DNA from: Hyphomicrobiales bacterium
GTDB lineage: Bacteria > Pseudomonadota > Alphaproteobacteria > Rhizobiales > Xanthobacteraceae
Reading direction: 5' to 3'
Assembly (NCBI GenBank): GCA_003140315.1
Contig: PLJS01000102.1
Location: forward strand, 20,232 to 74,430
DNA: 54,199 bases
Shown piece after piece: positions 1 to 9,760 of this stretch. The first letter of the stretch is position 1. Each line of letters opens with the position of its first letter. Below the pieces are notes generated by a model that searched no databases, was not told the origin of the DNA, and saw only the letters and a program-made list of their open reading frames with translations. Made by a program: the position numbers and the translations under genes.

Positions 1-773
1 GGCATCACGATCATGTGGTTCTTGGCGCCGCCGAAGCACTGCACGCGCTTTCCGTGTGCCGTTCCGGTCGAATAGATGTATTGCGCGATGTCGGAGGAGC
101 CGACGAAGCCGATCGCCTTCACGCGCGCGTCGGTGAGCAGCGCATCGACGGCTTCCTTGTCGCCGTTCACGACGTTCAAGATGCCCTCCGGCAGCCCGGC
201 CTTGATGAACAGCTCGGCGATGCGCATCGGCACCGAGGGGTCGCGCTCGGAGGGCTTCAGGATGAAGGCGTTGCCGCAGGCGATCGCGGGCGCGGCCTTC
301 CAGAGCGGGATCATGGCGGGGAAGTTGAACGGCGTGATGCCCGCCACGACGCCGAGCGGCTGGCGCATGGAATAAAGGTCGATGCCGGGACCGGCCGCTT
401 CGGTGTACTCGCCCTTGAGCAAATGCGGGATGCCGCAGGCGAACTCCACCACTTCCAGACCGCGCTGAATGTCGCCCTTGGAGTCGACGAAGGTTTTTCC
501 ATGCTCGGATGACAGAAGGCGGGCAAGATCATCATATTCCTGCTGAATCAGCTCCAGGAACTTGAACATCACGCGCGCCCGCCGCTGCGGGTTGGTGGCG
601 GCCCAGGCGGGCTGCGCGGCCTGCGCGTTCGCGACTACCTTCTCGACCTCGGCCTTCGAGGCGAGCGCGACCTTGGCCTGCACTTCGCCGGTGTTGGGGT
701 TGAACACGTCGCCGGTGCGGTCCGACGTGCCTTTGACCTCTTTGCCGCCGACAAAATGGCCGATGTCGCGCAT
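1..773 (-). CDS. mmsA: Methylmalonate-semialdehyde dehydrogenase, CoA-acylating (N-terminal part)
   Basis: Reading the minus strand from an ATG at 773-771 gives 257 codons open to the window edge, starting MRDIGHFVGGKEVKGTSDRT. The protein is an aldehyde dehydrogenase of the MmsA type: the PNTGEVQAKV strand, the NPQRRARVMFKFLELI helix, GITPFNFPAMIPLW, KPSERDPSVPMRIAELF and GFVGSSDIAQYIY are all typical. MmsA converts malonate or methylmalonate semialdehyde to acetyl-CoA or propionyl-CoA with NAD and CoA, in valine, inositol and beta-alanine catabolism. The catalytic cysteine lies beyond the window, so only the cofactor half is seen. A purine-rich GGAGGAT motif lies directly upstream of the ATG. 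The gene diverges from the histidine kinase at 1008. Confidence 0.93.
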   Translation of the reverse strand, partial: MRDIGHFVGGKEVKGTSDRTGDVFNPNTGEVQAKVALASKAEVEKVVANAQAAQPAWAATNPQRRARVMFKFLELIQQEYDDLARLLSSEHGKTFVDSKGDIQRGLEVVEFACGIPHLLKGEYTEAAGPGIDLYSMRQPLGVVAGITPFNFPAMIPLWKAAPAIACGNAFILKPSERDPSVPMRIAELFIKAGLPEGILNVVNGDKEAVDALLTDARVKAIGFVGSSDIAQYIYSTGTAHGKRVQCFGGAKNHMIVM

Positions 774-1007
774 GAAATCCTCCCGCCCGCCGTCCGGCGG
801 TCCTCAGCGGCGTGCATCGAGGCCGCCGGATTGTTTCCGTGCCGCTCGTGATAGCCCAGCCGGAAGACGCGGGAAAGCGGCGCAGCGGACAGCCGGGTTT
901 GCGGCCAGGTCTTCTGGAACCTTTCGCGGCGCTGCGCGTTGCGCGGGGTTGGGCCGACCTGATCTGTGGCTTATTCTCCCGACCCTCCAATAGCTTGCCG
1001 GAATTGC

Positions 1008-3476
1008 ATGCCGCTCAGTACGAATGATGATCCGCTCTCGGCGGCGACTGCCAAACCGGGCGAATTGGCCGCGCTAGTGCACGCGAAGGACTGGTCGGCG
1101 ACGCCGCTCGGCGCTCGCGCGGGCTGGTCGCCGAGCCTGCGGATCATCGTCGACGCCATGATGGCGTCGCGGTTTCCGATGGCGGTGCGCTGGGGGCCGG
1201 ACTTCGTCCTCATCTACAATGACGGCTACCGGCCGATCCTCGGGGATAAGCACCCGTCAGCCCTGGGGCTCGCCTTCCGGGACGCCTGGCCCGAGGTGCA
1301 GCCGCGATTGGGCCCGCTGCATCAGGCGCTCCTCGCCGGCGAGAGCGAGGCAGTATTCTTCGAGGACCTGCTGCTGCGCATCCGCCGTCACGGCGAGGGG
1401 TTCGAGGATGCGTATTTCACGGTGAGCTACAGCCCGGTGCGGGACGAGACCGCGCCGAGCGGGATCGGCGGCGTGCTGATTACCGCGGTGGAGACCACGA
1501 ACCGGGTCGCGGCGGAGCGCGCGCTACGCGACCGCGAGGCCGAATTGGCGCGCGTGCAGCAGATCGGCCAGGTCGGCGGCGTCGAAGTCGACCTGCGCGA
1601 GGGCTTCCGCAACCGGCGCTCGCCCGAATATCTGCGCATCCATGGCCTTCCGCCGGACGCGGTGCGCGAAACCCATGAGGATTGGGTCCGCCGCCTCCAT
1701 CCGGACGATCGCGAGCACACCGAGCGCCAATTCATCGATGCCGTGCGCGGGGGCGCGCGCGATTATGTCTCGGAATATCGCATCATTCGCCCGAGCGACG
1801 GCGAGCTCCGCTGGATCCTGGTGAAGGCCGAGATCGAGCGTGACGACGAGGGTCGTCCGCTGCGCCTGGTCGGCGCGCATATCGACATCACGGCGCGCAA
1901 GAGCGCCGAGGAAGCCCTGCGCAAGCTCAACGAAACGCTGGAGCAGCAGGTCGCCGAGCGCACCCAGGAGCGCGACCGGCTATGGCGTGTGTCGGATGAC
2001 TTGATCGGCGTTGCGAATTTCGAAGGCCGCTGGGTCGCCGTCAACCCGGCCGCGAGCGCGATCCTCGGCTGGAGCGAAGCCGAACTGTTGAGCACGCCGA
2101 TTGCGGCCCTCTGGCATCCCGACGACGTCGAACCGACCAACGTGTTCCGGGCACAACTGATCCAGGGCGGCCCGACGGTCCGCTTCCAGAATCGCTATCG
2201 CCACAAGGATGGCTCGTACCGCTGGCTCGCCTGGTCCTCGACCGCCGAGAAGGGCCTCATCTATGCGCTCGGGCGCGACGTCACCGCCGAGAAAGAGGCG
2301 GCCGAAGCGCTGCGCCGGACCGAGGACCAGCTTCGCCAGATGCAGAAGATGGAGGCCGTCGGTCAGCTCACGGGCGGCATCGCGCACGACTTCAACAACC
2401 TGCTCACCGGCGTCATCGGTGCGCTCGACCTGATGAAGAAGCGCATCGCGCAGGAGCGCTTCGCTGACGTCGAGCGCTACGCGACCTTGGCGATGACGTC
2501 GGCCAATCGCGCGGCCGCGCTGACCCATCGGCTGCTCGCCTTCGCGCGCCGCCAGCCGCTCGACCCGAAGCCCATCGAGGTCAACCAGCTTGTAAACTCC
2601 ATGGAGGAACTGCTGCGCCGTACGATCGGCGAATCCGTGCAGTTAAACGTCGCGGCGGCGTCCGGCCTGTGGCTGACCTTCTGCGATCTGCATCAGCTCG
2701 AGAGCGCGCTGCTCAACCTGGTGATCAATTCGCGTGACGCGATGCCGGACGGCGGCGCGCTTACGGTCGAGACCGCGAATGTCGATCTCGAGCCGACCGA
2801 CGCGTCGGAGCTGCGCGACATGGTGCCGGGCGAATATGTCTGCCTCAGCGTCAGCGACACCGGTGTCGGCATGCTGCCCGGCGTCGTCGCGCGTGCGTTC
2901 GATCCGTTCTTCACGACCAAGCCGATCGGGCAGGGCACCGGCCTCGGGCTTTCGATGGTGTACGGCTTCGTCCGTCAATCCGAAGGCTATGTGCGCATCC
3001 GTTCGGAAGTCGGGACCGGCACGACGGTGAAGCTCTATCTGCCGCGCTACCGCGGCGCCCTGCACGAGACGGCCGGTCCGGCGGCGGCCGACGCCGCCTA
3101 TACGGCACAGGATGGCGAGACCGTCCTGGTGATCGAAGACGAGCCCGCGGTGCGCGATCTCGTCGTCACGGTGCTGCACGATCTCGGCTACCACACGCTC
3201 GAGGCGGTGGACGGGCCGTCGGGCCTGAAGGTCCTGCATTCGGACCAGCGCATCGACCTTCTGGTCAGCGATGTCGGGCTTCCCGGCATGAACGGCCGCC
3301 AGGTCGCCGAAGCCGCGCGCGAGCACCGGCCCGATCTCAAGGTGCTGTTCATCACCGGCTATGCGGAGAGCGCCGCGCTCACCAACGGGTTTCTCGCGCC
3401 CGGGATGGAGATGGTGACCAAGCCGTTCGCGGTCGACGTGTTCGCCGCGCGTGTCCGCGAGATGATCGGCGCCTGA
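1008..3476 (+). CDS. Hybrid sensor histidine kinase with three PAS-like domains and a C-terminal receiver
   Basis: About 822 residues with no clear membrane segment, so probably a cytosolic sensor. In order: an N-terminal PAS-like region (about 15-170), a second PAS of the PAS_3 type (about 185-300, with HPDDREHTERQF), a short coiled coil (EEALRKLNETLEQQVAE), a third PAS (about 325-435), a HisKA dimerisation helix with GGIAHDFNNLL (phospho-acceptor His near 460), an HATPase domain (NSRDAMPDGG, DTGVGM, GQGTGLGLSMVYGF) and a receiver with DLLVSDVGLPGMNG (Asp near 755). All residues needed for phosphotransfer are present. The input signal is unknown, and no dedicated response regulator lies beside it. 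A GTG at 966 in frame is an alternative start; the ATG at 1008 is preferred because the 14 extra residues look non-native, but no strong ribosome site marks either. Confidence 0.88.
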   Translation: MPLSTNDDPLSAATAKPGELAALVHAKDWSATPLGARAGWSPSLRIIVDAMMASRFPMAVRWGPDFVLIYNDGYRPILGDKHPSALGLAFRDAWPEVQPRLGPLHQALLAGESEAVFFEDLLLRIRRHGEGFEDAYFTVSYSPVRDETAPSGIGGVLITAVETTNRVAAERALRDREAELARVQQIGQVGGVEVDLREGFRNRRSPEYLRIHGLPPDAVRETHEDWVRRLHPDDREHTERQFIDAVRGGARDYVSEYRIIRPSDGELRWILVKAEIERDDEGRPLRLVGAHIDITARKSAEEALRKLNETLEQQVAERTQERDRLWRVSDDLIGVANFEGRWVAVNPAASAILGWSEAELLSTPIAALWHPDDVEPTNVFRAQLIQGGPTVRFQNRYRHKDGSYRWLAWSSTAEKGLIYALGRDVTAEKEAAEALRRTEDQLRQMQKMEAVGQLTGGIAHDFNNLLTGVIGALDLMKKRIAQERFADVERYATLAMTSANRAAALTHRLLAFARRQPLDPKPIEVNQLVNSMEELLRRTIGESVQLNVAAASGLWLTFCDLHQLESALLNLVINSRDAMPDGGALTVETANVDLEPTDASELRDMVPGEYVCLSVSDTGVGMLPGVVARAFDPFFTTKPIGQGTGLGLSMVYGFVRQSEGYVRIRSEVGTGTTVKLYLPRYRGALHETAGPAAADAAYTAQDGETVLVIEDEPAVRDLVVTVLHDLGYHTLEAVDGPSGLKVLHSDQRIDLLVSDVGLPGMNGRQVAEAAREHRPDLKVLFITGYAESAALTNGFLAPGMEMVTKPFAVDVFAARVREMIGA

Positions 3477-3581
3477 CCGCGGCCCTCATGCTTTACGCGC
3501 CCTTAATATCCAAGGCGTTACGGTCGCTGTGGCTTCCGCGTAGGTAGTTGCGCGGGCGGCGTGTGCTGTGTGGGGACGTCG

Positions 3582-4355
3582 ATGGATATCTCAACCGCGA
3601 TCGGGCTTGCCGCGGGCGTTGCCGTCATTCTCATCATGGTTTTGATGGGCGGCGACCTGCACATGTTTGTCAGCGAGCACGCGATCATCATCATTTTCGG
3701 TGGATCGATCGCCGCCACGCTGATCCGCTTCCCGATCGCCGCCATGCTGCACGGGCTCCCGCTCGGCATCAAATTCGCCTTCACGATGCGCGCCACGACC
3801 ACCCGGGGCCTCGTTGACGAGATCGCCGGGCTTGCCGAGATCGCGCGCAAATCAGGGCCGGTCGGGCTCGAAAAGGTCGAGATCGAAGACCCCTTCCTCG
3901 CAAAGGGCATCCGCTTCGTCGCAGACGGCTACGACACCGATTTCATCCGCGACAATCTCGAGCGCGACCGCGACAACTTCCTCACCCATCTCGACGAGGG
4001 CCAGAAAATCTATCGCGCCATCGGCGACTGCGCGCCGGCCTTCGGCATGATCGGCACGCTGATCGGCATGGTGCAGATGTTCGCCAACATGACCGATCCC
4101 TCGAAGCTCGGTCCGTTCATGGCGACCGCGCTTCTGGCGACGCTCTATGGTGCGTTGGTGGCCAACATCTTTTGCCTGCCGATCGCCGACAAGCTGCACG
4201 GCAAATTGGTCGACGAAGAGGTCAATCGCACGCTGATCATCGACGGCATCTTGATGATCCGCGACGCCAAGAGCCCGACGCTGGTGCGCGAAATGCTGCT
4301 CGCCTACCTGCCGGAAAAGCACCGCCATGACGAGGCGGAACTCGCTCCGGCGTAA
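3582..4355 (+). CDS. motA: MotA/PomA-type ion channel subunit
   Basis: A 257-residue membrane protein with two N-terminal transmembrane segments (about 5-22 and 28-48), a cytoplasmic loop and two more near the C-terminus (about 145-165 and 180-200). The block PAFGMIGTLIGMVQMF, then DPSKLGPFMATALLATLYGA, is the MotA/PomA signature lining the ion path and carrying the conserved prolines. MotA with MotB forms the stator that drives flagellar rotation; related pairs energise other envelope machines. The next gene, 28 bp downstream, encodes the MotB partner, so the two are probably co-transcribed. No flagellar structural genes lie in the window, so whether this is the main flagellar stator or an accessory pair cannot be said. 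The ATG at 3582 is chosen over a GTG at 3561. Confidence 0.87.
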   Translation: MDISTAIGLAAGVAVILIMVLMGGDLHMFVSEHAIIIIFGGSIAATLIRFPIAAMLHGLPLGIKFAFTMRATTTRGLVDEIAGLAEIARKSGPVGLEKVEIEDPFLAKGIRFVADGYDTDFIRDNLERDRDNFLTHLDEGQKIYRAIGDCAPAFGMIGTLIGMVQMFANMTDPSKLGPFMATALLATLYGALVANIFCLPIADKLHGKLVDEEVNRTLIIDGILMIRDAKSPTLVREMLLAYLPEKHRHDEAELAPA

Positions 4356-4383
4356 CGGCGCGGCACCCTGAAGGCGCATCGAC

Positions 4384-5202
4384 ATGGCAAAGAAGCGAGG
4401 GGGCCACGCGGGCGGTCACGGCTGGTTCGTGACCTTCGCGGATCTTATGGGCCTGATGATGAGCTTCTTCGTCATGCTGGTCGCGTTCTCGACCCAGGAT
4501 CAGCAGAAGCTCCAGATCGTCGCCGGCTCGATGCGCGAGGCCTTCGGCGTCCAGCAGATACGGTTTTCCGGGATCGTGGAATCGGACGGCCTGCCAACCC
4601 GCCCGAAACTGAAGAACGCCGATCACATCCGTCCGGAGGACGCCTCCAACACGCCGACCCCTGACTCCGAGGATCGCCGTCGCGAGGGTATCCGCCAGCA
4701 GGACGACCGCGCCTTCGCGCTCGCGGCGGCCTCGCTGCGCCAGGCGCTCCAAGCGCTGCCGGAAATCTCCGAGCTCTCCAAGCACGTCATGATCGAGGAG
4801 AGCAAAGCCGGCCTCAACATCGAGATCGTCGATCAGGACGGCCGTTCGATGTTCCCTGAGGGCGCCAAGGAGCCCTATGAGCGCACGCGGCGGCTGATCC
4901 AGAAGCTTGCAGGTCCCTTGAAGGCGATGCCGAACCGCCTCTCCATCACCGGCCATACGGCGGCGAGCCGGCTGCCGCCGCGCCCGGGCTACGGACCCTG
5001 GGAACTCTCCGCCGATCGCGCCAACGCGGTGCGCTCGATCCTAGAGGACGAGGGCGTGCCGAGCGCGCACATGTTCCAGGTCGCCGGCAAGGCCGACAGC
5101 CAGCCGCTCTTCCCGGACGACCCGCAGATCGCCGCCAACCGGCGCGTCACCATCACGCTGATGCGGGAAGAGCCGCCTTTGCCGCCGGGCTTCAAGCCTT
5201 AA
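4384..5202 (+). CDS. motB: MotB-like stator subunit with OmpA peptidoglycan-binding domain
   Basis: A 272-residue protein: a short basic N-terminus (MAKKRGGHAGGHG), a single transmembrane helix (about 14-36), a linker, and an OmpA-like domain (about 130-262). In WFVTFADLMGLMMSFFVML, Asp20 sits where the ion-binding aspartate of MotB is found. The OmpA domain contains ITGHTAA, ELSADRANAVRSIL and NRRVTITL, which bind peptidoglycan and anchor the stator to the wall. It follows motA by 28 bp. The linker at about 60-100 is rich in charged residues and proline. Alternatively it could energise a non-flagellar system, since no flagellar genes are nearby. The gene ends just before the kup pair with about 156 bp between. 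Confidence 0.87.
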   Translation: MAKKRGGHAGGHGWFVTFADLMGLMMSFFVMLVAFSTQDQQKLQIVAGSMREAFGVQQIRFSGIVESDGLPTRPKLKNADHIRPEDASNTPTPDSEDRRREGIRQQDDRAFALAAASLRQALQALPEISELSKHVMIEESKAGLNIEIVDQDGRSMFPEGAKEPYERTRRLIQKLAGPLKAMPNRLSITGHTAASRLPPRPGYGPWELSADRANAVRSILEDEGVPSAHMFQVAGKADSQPLFPDDPQIAANRRVTITLMREEPPLPPGFKP

Positions 5203-5358
5203 GACGACAGTAAGCGGCCGGCGCCAGCCGCGGCGTCGCGACTGTCGAGGGAACCGTCCCCGTCGCCGAACTATCGGTGCGCCCCCATATGCGCGCCTGT
5301 GGCGGGGTGTTATAAGGGCGCCCCTCTTGCAGAGCGGCAAATCCCCGCCTTCGGTCCC

Positions 5359-7275
5359 ATGAGCGAAGCGATCCGCGAGACGGCCGAGACATCCACGGCC
5401 GACAAGACCGATGCCCATCTTACCGGAACGTTCGCTGCGCTGACTTTGGGCAGCGTCGGGGTCGTCTACGGCGACATCGGCACGAGCCCACTCTATGCCT
5501 TCCGCGAGGCCGCGATCGCGGCCAGTGCCCCCGGCCCGATCACGCGCGAAATCGTGCTCGGCGTTCTCTCGATGATCCTGTGGGCGCTGATCATCGTCGT
5601 CACGATCAAATACGTGCTGATCCTGCTGCGCGCCGACAACAACGGCGAGGGCGGGACGCTGTCGCTCACCGCGCTTGCGTTCCGCGCGATCGGGCGGCGG
5701 ACGCCGATCGTCCTGATGCTCGGGATCGTCGGAGCGGCGATGTTTCTCGGCGACTCGGTCATCACGCCGGCGATCTCGGTGCTGTCTGCGGTCGAGGGGC
5801 TGAAGCTCGCGACGCCCGCGCTCGAACACTATGTGGTGCCGCTCACCATCGTGGTGCTGATCGCGCTGTTCGCGGTGCAGCGGCGCGGCACGGCGCGGGT
5901 CGCGGCGTTCTTCGGACCCGTGATGGTGGTGTGGTTCTGCGCGATCGCGGCGATCGGGGTCCTGCACATCACCGACGACCCACGGATTTTCTGGGCGATC
6001 AATCCGTATTACGCGGTCACCTTCGTCGCCGAGCACGGCCATATCGGCCTTGCGACGCTCGGCGCGGTGTTCCTGGCGGTGACCGGCGGCGAGGCGCTCT
6101 ACGCGGACCTTGGGCATTTTGGCCGCCGCCCGATCCAGGCGGCCTGGTTCGCCTTGGTGCTGCCGGCGCTCGTGCTCAACTACCTTGGACAGGGCGCGCT
6201 CGTGCTGCACGATCCCGAGGCGATCGCCAATCCGTTCTACCGGATGGTGCCGGAGGCAATTCTGTTGCCGATGGTCGTGCTGGCGACCGCCGCAACCGTG
6301 ATCGCGAGCCAGGCGGTCATCACCGGCGCCTATTCGCTCACCTATCAGGCGATCCAGCTCGGCCTCTTGCCGCGCCTGGCCATCCTGCACACCTCGGCGG
6401 CGCATTTCGGCCAGATCTACATTCCGCGCGTGAACACCGCGCTGCTCGCCGGCGTCATCATGCTCGTCCTCATGTTCCAGACTTCGGGCAAGCTCGCCCA
6501 TGCGTATGGCGTCGCGGTGACCACGACCATGGTGGTGGACGGGTTGCTCGGCTTCGTCGTGATCTGGAAGCTGTGGAAGTGGGAGTGGTGGAAGGCGGCG
6601 CTCTTGATGGTGCCGCTCGTTCTCATCGACGCCACGTTCCTCTCGGCCAATTTGCTCAAGCTGCTCGAGGGCGCATGGTTGCCGCTGCTGTTCGGCAGCA
6701 GCATGGTCCTGACCATCCTGACCTGGCAGCGCGGCAGCCGCATCCTCATCCAGAAGACGCGGCGGATCGAGGTGCCGCTCGACTCCCTGATCCGCAGCCT
6801 GGAGAAAAGGCCGCCGCATGTCGTGGCCGGCACGGCTGTGTTCCTGACCAGCGACCCCGACTTCGCGCCGGCCTCGCTCCTGCATAATCTCAAGCACAAC
6901 AAGGTGCTGCATGAGCACAACGTGGTCCTGCGCATCGTCACTGCCGATACGCCGCGCGTGGTGGACGACGACCGCATACGCATCGAGCCTCTGTCCGAAC
7001 ACTTCACGCGCGTCGAATTGAAGTTCGGATTCATGGAATCGCCCAACGTGCCCAAGGCCCTCGCGGTCGCGCGCAAGCAGGGCCTGCATTTCGACATCAT
7101 GTCGACGTCGTTCTTCCTGTCGCGCCGCTCGCTCAAGCCTGCGGCCCATTCCGGCATGCCGGCCTGGCAGGACCGGCTCTTCATCGGGCTCGCGCGCTCG
7201 GCAAACGACGCGACCGACTTCTTCCAGATACCGACCGGCCGGGTGGTCGAGGTCGGCACCCAGGTGACCGTATGA
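5359..7275 (+). CDS. kup: Kup-family potassium uptake transporter, first tandem copy
   Basis: 638 residues of the KUP/HAK/KT family, which import potassium by proton symport across the inner membrane. The family hallmark [14 protein letters not shown] follows a short hydrophilic N-terminus. Then come about twelve hydrophobic segments with [32 protein letters not shown] and [17 protein letters not shown], and a cytosolic tail from about residue 480 ending in [18 protein letters not shown]. The ATG at 5359 is chosen over a GTG at 5299 because the longer form adds an atypical leader. The stop overlaps the ATG of the second kup copy by four bases (ATGA), which implies translational coupling. Confidence 0.95.
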   Translation: MSEAIRETAETSTADKTDAHLTGTFAALTLGSVGVVYGDIGTSPLYAFREAAIAASAPGPITREIVLGVLSMILWALIIVVTIKYVLILLRADNNGEGGTLSLTALAFRAIGRRTPIVLMLGIVGAAMFLGDSVITPAISVLSAVEGLKLATPALEHYVVPLTIVVLIALFAVQRRGTARVAAFFGPVMVVWFCAIAAIGVLHITDDPRIFWAINPYYAVTFVAEHGHIGLATLGAVFLAVTGGEALYADLGHFGRRPIQAAWFALVLPALVLNYLGQGALVLHDPEAIANPFYRMVPEAILLPMVVLATAATVIASQAVITGAYSLTYQAIQLGLLPRLAILHTSAAHFGQIYIPRVNTALLAGVIMLVLMFQTSGKLAHAYGVAVTTTMVVDGLLGFVVIWKLWKWEWWKAALLMVPLVLIDATFLSANLLKLLEGAWLPLLFGSSMVLTILTWQRGSRILIQKTRRIEVPLDSLIRSLEKRPPHVVAGTAVFLTSDPDFAPASLLHNLKHNKVLHEHNVVLRIVTADTPRVVDDDRIRIEPLSEHFTRVELKFGFMESPNVPKALAVARKQGLHFDIMSTSFFLSRRSLKPAAHSGMPAWQDRLFIGLARSANDATDFFQIPTGRVVEVGTQVTV

Positions 7276-9197
7276 TGATGCTCAGCGCTGCCGCCCCCAA
7301 TGGCGGCGGGGTGCCTCTTCGCGGCGACGGGGAAGCTCATCCGGCGACCAGTTTCTGGGCTCTCACGGTCGGCAGCATCGGCGTCGTCTACGGCGACATC
7401 GGCACCAGCCCGCTCTATGCCTTTCGCGAAGCGATCGTTGCGGCGACCGCCGGCGGCGAAGTCACCCGCGCGGCCGTGTTCGGCGTTCTCTCGCTGATTT
7501 TCTGGGCGCTGATCATCATCGTCACGCTCAAATACGTGCTGATCCTGCTGCGCGCCGACAATAACGGCGAGGGCGGGACGCTCACCTTAATGGCGCTCGC
7601 GCAGCGCGCGCTCGGCAAGAGCACGCCGATCCTGTTCCTGCTCGGCACGATCAGCGGCGCGCTGTTCTATGGAGACGCCGTCATCACGCCGGCCCTCTCG
7701 GTGCTCTCCGCGGTCGAGGGTCTCAAGATCGTGACACCGGCGTTCGAGCCTTACGTGGTGCCGCTGACGGTCGTGATCCTGGTCGCGCTGTTTGCGGTTC
7801 AGTCGCGCGGCACCGCGCAGGTCGCGGCTTTCTTCGGTCCCGTCATGCTGGTCTGGTTCGTCGCGATTGCGATCGCGGCGCTCTACCAGATCGCCGCCAT
7901 GCCCTCGATCCTGTTGGCGCTCAACCCCTGGCACGCGATCAGCTTCCTGGCGACGCATGGCGTCATCGGCCTGGTGACGCTCGGCGCGGTCTTCCTCGCC
8001 GTGACCGGCGCGGAAGCGCTGTACGCCGATCTCGGGCATTTCGGCCGGCGCCCGATCCAGGGTGCGTGGCTCTTTCTGGTGCTGCCTTCGCTCGTGCTGA
8101 ACTATCTCGGGCAGGGCGCCCTGGTGCTCAATAATCCGAAGGCGATCGAGAACCCGTTCTTCCTGCTCTATCCAGACTGGGCGCTGCTGCCGGTCGTGGT
8201 GCTGGCGACCGCCGCAACCGTGATCGCGAGCCAGGCCGTCATCACCGGCGCCTATTCGCTGACGCGGCAAGCGATCCAGTTGGGCCTGCTGCCGCGCATG
8301 GAAATCCGCCACACCTCGGAAACGCAGGTCGGCCAGATCTTCATGCCGCGCGTCAATACGTTGCTGCTGATCGGCGTGCTTTTGCTGGTCGCGCTGTTCC
8401 GGTCATCGAGCGCGCTCGCGTCGGCCTACGGCATCGCCGTGACCGGCACGATGGTGGTCACCGCCATGATGGCGTTCCTGGTGATCTGGAAGAACTGGAA
8501 ATGGTCGCCATGGGCCGCAGCGGCGCTGATCGCGCCGTTTCTCGTGATCGACCTGAGCTTCCTCGGCGCCAACATGCTCAAGGTGTTCGAGGGCGGCTGG
8601 ATGCCGCTCGCGCTCGGCGGTCTTGTGATGATGATCATGTACACGTGGCGGCGCGGAAGCCGGCTCCTGTTCGACAAGACGCGCAAGCAGGAGACCTCGC
8701 TGCGCGGACTGGTCGCCATGCTGGAGAAACGGCCGCCGGTGCATGTTCCGGGCACTGCGGTGTTCCTGACCAGCGACCCGACGAGCGCCCCGACCGCGCT
8801 GATGCACAGCCTCAAGCACTACAAGGTGCTGCATGAGAAGAACGTCATCCTGACAGTCGAGACCGCGGACACGCCGAAGGTCGCGCCCGACGAGCGGGTC
8901 CAGATCGAGCAGATCGGCGAGAATTTCTCCTGCGTCACGCTGCATTTCGGCTACATGGAAACGCCGAACGTGCCAAAGGCGCTCGCGATTGCGCGCAAGC
9001 TCGGCTGGCAGTTCGACATCATGTCGACCTCGTTCTTCCTCTCGCGCCGCTCGCTGCGGCCGGCCGCGAAGTCCGGCATGCCGCGCTGGCAGGACCGGCT
9101 GTTCATACGGCTGGCGCAGAGTGCAAACGACGCCACCGACTATTTCCAGATCCCCACGGGTCGGGTGGTGGAAATCGGCACGCAGGTGACGGTGTGA
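7272..9197 (+). CDS. kup: Kup-family potassium uptake transporter, second tandem copy
   Basis: 641 residues and colinear with the gene before it over its whole length. It has the same [16 protein letters not shown] entry motif, [46 protein letters not shown] and an almost identical C-terminus ([17 protein letters not shown]). It starts at the first of three adjacent ATG codons, inside the stop of copy one. Two kup genes in a row arise by tandem duplication. The divergence is spread over membrane segments and tail, and both copies look intact, so they may differ in affinity or pH range (inference). Multiple Kup paralogues are common in Bradyrhizobium-type genomes. Confidence 0.95.
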   Translation: MMMLSAAAPNGGGVPLRGDGEAHPATSFWALTVGSIGVVYGDIGTSPLYAFREAIVAATAGGEVTRAAVFGVLSLIFWALIIIVTLKYVLILLRADNNGEGGTLTLMALAQRALGKSTPILFLLGTISGALFYGDAVITPALSVLSAVEGLKIVTPAFEPYVVPLTVVILVALFAVQSRGTAQVAAFFGPVMLVWFVAIAIAALYQIAAMPSILLALNPWHAISFLATHGVIGLVTLGAVFLAVTGAEALYADLGHFGRRPIQGAWLFLVLPSLVLNYLGQGALVLNNPKAIENPFFLLYPDWALLPVVVLATAATVIASQAVITGAYSLTRQAIQLGLLPRMEIRHTSETQVGQIFMPRVNTLLLIGVLLLVALFRSSSALASAYGIAVTGTMVVTAMMAFLVIWKNWKWSPWAAAALIAPFLVIDLSFLGANMLKVFEGGWMPLALGGLVMMIMYTWRRGSRLLFDKTRKQETSLRGLVAMLEKRPPVHVPGTAVFLTSDPTSAPTALMHSLKHYKVLHEKNVILTVETADTPKVAPDERVQIEQIGENFSCVTLHFGYMETPNVPKALAIARKLGWQFDIMSTSFFLSRRSLRPAAKSGMPRWQDRLFIRLAQSANDATDYFQIPTGRVVEIGTQVTV

Positions 9198-9324
9198 TGA
9201 GGCGGCGGGTCCCGGTTGCGAAGTTGCCGCTGCGGCGATATTGAACCTCATGCCGACGCTCAAGGCTCTTTTTTCGGCGGCCGTCCGGCGATGTCTGACA
9301 TTGCTCGGCTTGAGGAGATACGCC

Positions 9325-9660
9325 ATGGCCGGTTCGCTCAACCGCGACAGCGTGCAGGATCTGTACCCCGAAGAGGTCGCGAAAGGCATTACTGAAGGGA
9401 CCATGCTGCTCGTCGACGTGCGCGAGCCGAGCGAGACCGACGTCGAGCGCTATCCGGATGCGGTCTATATGCCGATGTCGGAATTCGATCCGCAGGCGCT
9501 GCCCGACCCGGCCGGCAAGCGCGTCGTGTTCGCGTGCCGTTCGGGCAACCGCTCGGTGACCGCCTCGCTCGCGGCGCAGAGCGCTGGGCTTCCCTACAAC
9601 GCCCACCTCGCCGGCGGCATCAAGGCCTGGAAGGAAGCAGGTCTTCCGACCGAGACATAA
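9325..9660 (+). CDS. Single-domain rhodanese-like sulfurtransferase
   Basis: A 111-residue rhodanese domain. LLVDVREPSETDVERYPDAV gives the first half, and VVFACRSGNRSVTASLAA gives the active-site loop with its cysteine, which carries the persulfide. LAGGIKAWKEAGLP is the usual C-terminal helix. Rhodaneses move sulfane sulfur in the cytosol; the precise acceptor cannot be told from sequence. GAGGAG at 9312-9317 sits seven bases before the ATG at 9325 and sets this start. A TTG at 9241 would add 28 residues outside the domain and is less likely. A palindromic repeat separates it from the aminotransferase. Confidence 0.88.
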   Translation: MAGSLNRDSVQDLYPEEVAKGITEGTMLLVDVREPSETDVERYPDAVYMPMSEFDPQALPDPAGKRVVFACRSGNRSVTASLAAQSAGLPYNAHLAGGIKAWKEAGLPTET

Positions 9661-9662
9661 CC

Positions 9663-9750
9663 TTCGTCATGCCCGGCCTTGTGCCGGGCATCCACGACTT
9701 GCTTGCCGGTCTAAGACGTGGATGGCCGGGCCAAGCCCGGCCATGACGAA
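9663..9750. repeat. Dispersed palindromic repeat, family A, two-armed copy
   Basis: The left arm (9663-9696) and right arm (9717-9750) are imperfect inverted copies of each other, both built around GTCATGCCCGGC-like and GTGCCGGGCATCCACG-like blocks. Each arm also folds on itself. A related two-armed copy is at 48350-48433 and a single arm is at 32974-33012. The element fills the gap between the rhodanese and aminotransferase genes and contains two in-frame ATGs (9722 and 9743) that are unlikely to be real starts. Confidence 0.88.
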
Positions 9751-9760
9751 TGAGAAATCC

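Noticed and set aside
5203-5358. Possible potassium or c-di-AMP riboswitch before kup
   Set aside because: No conserved core or strong extended pairing recognised; only ordinary GC-rich sequence is seen.
5041-7149. A 702-codon open frame on the minus strand across the end of motB and most of kup
   Set aside because: Highly charged, low-complexity translation (rich in Arg, Asp, His, Gln) without any family motif, opposite two clear genes. It is a product of high GC at third positions.
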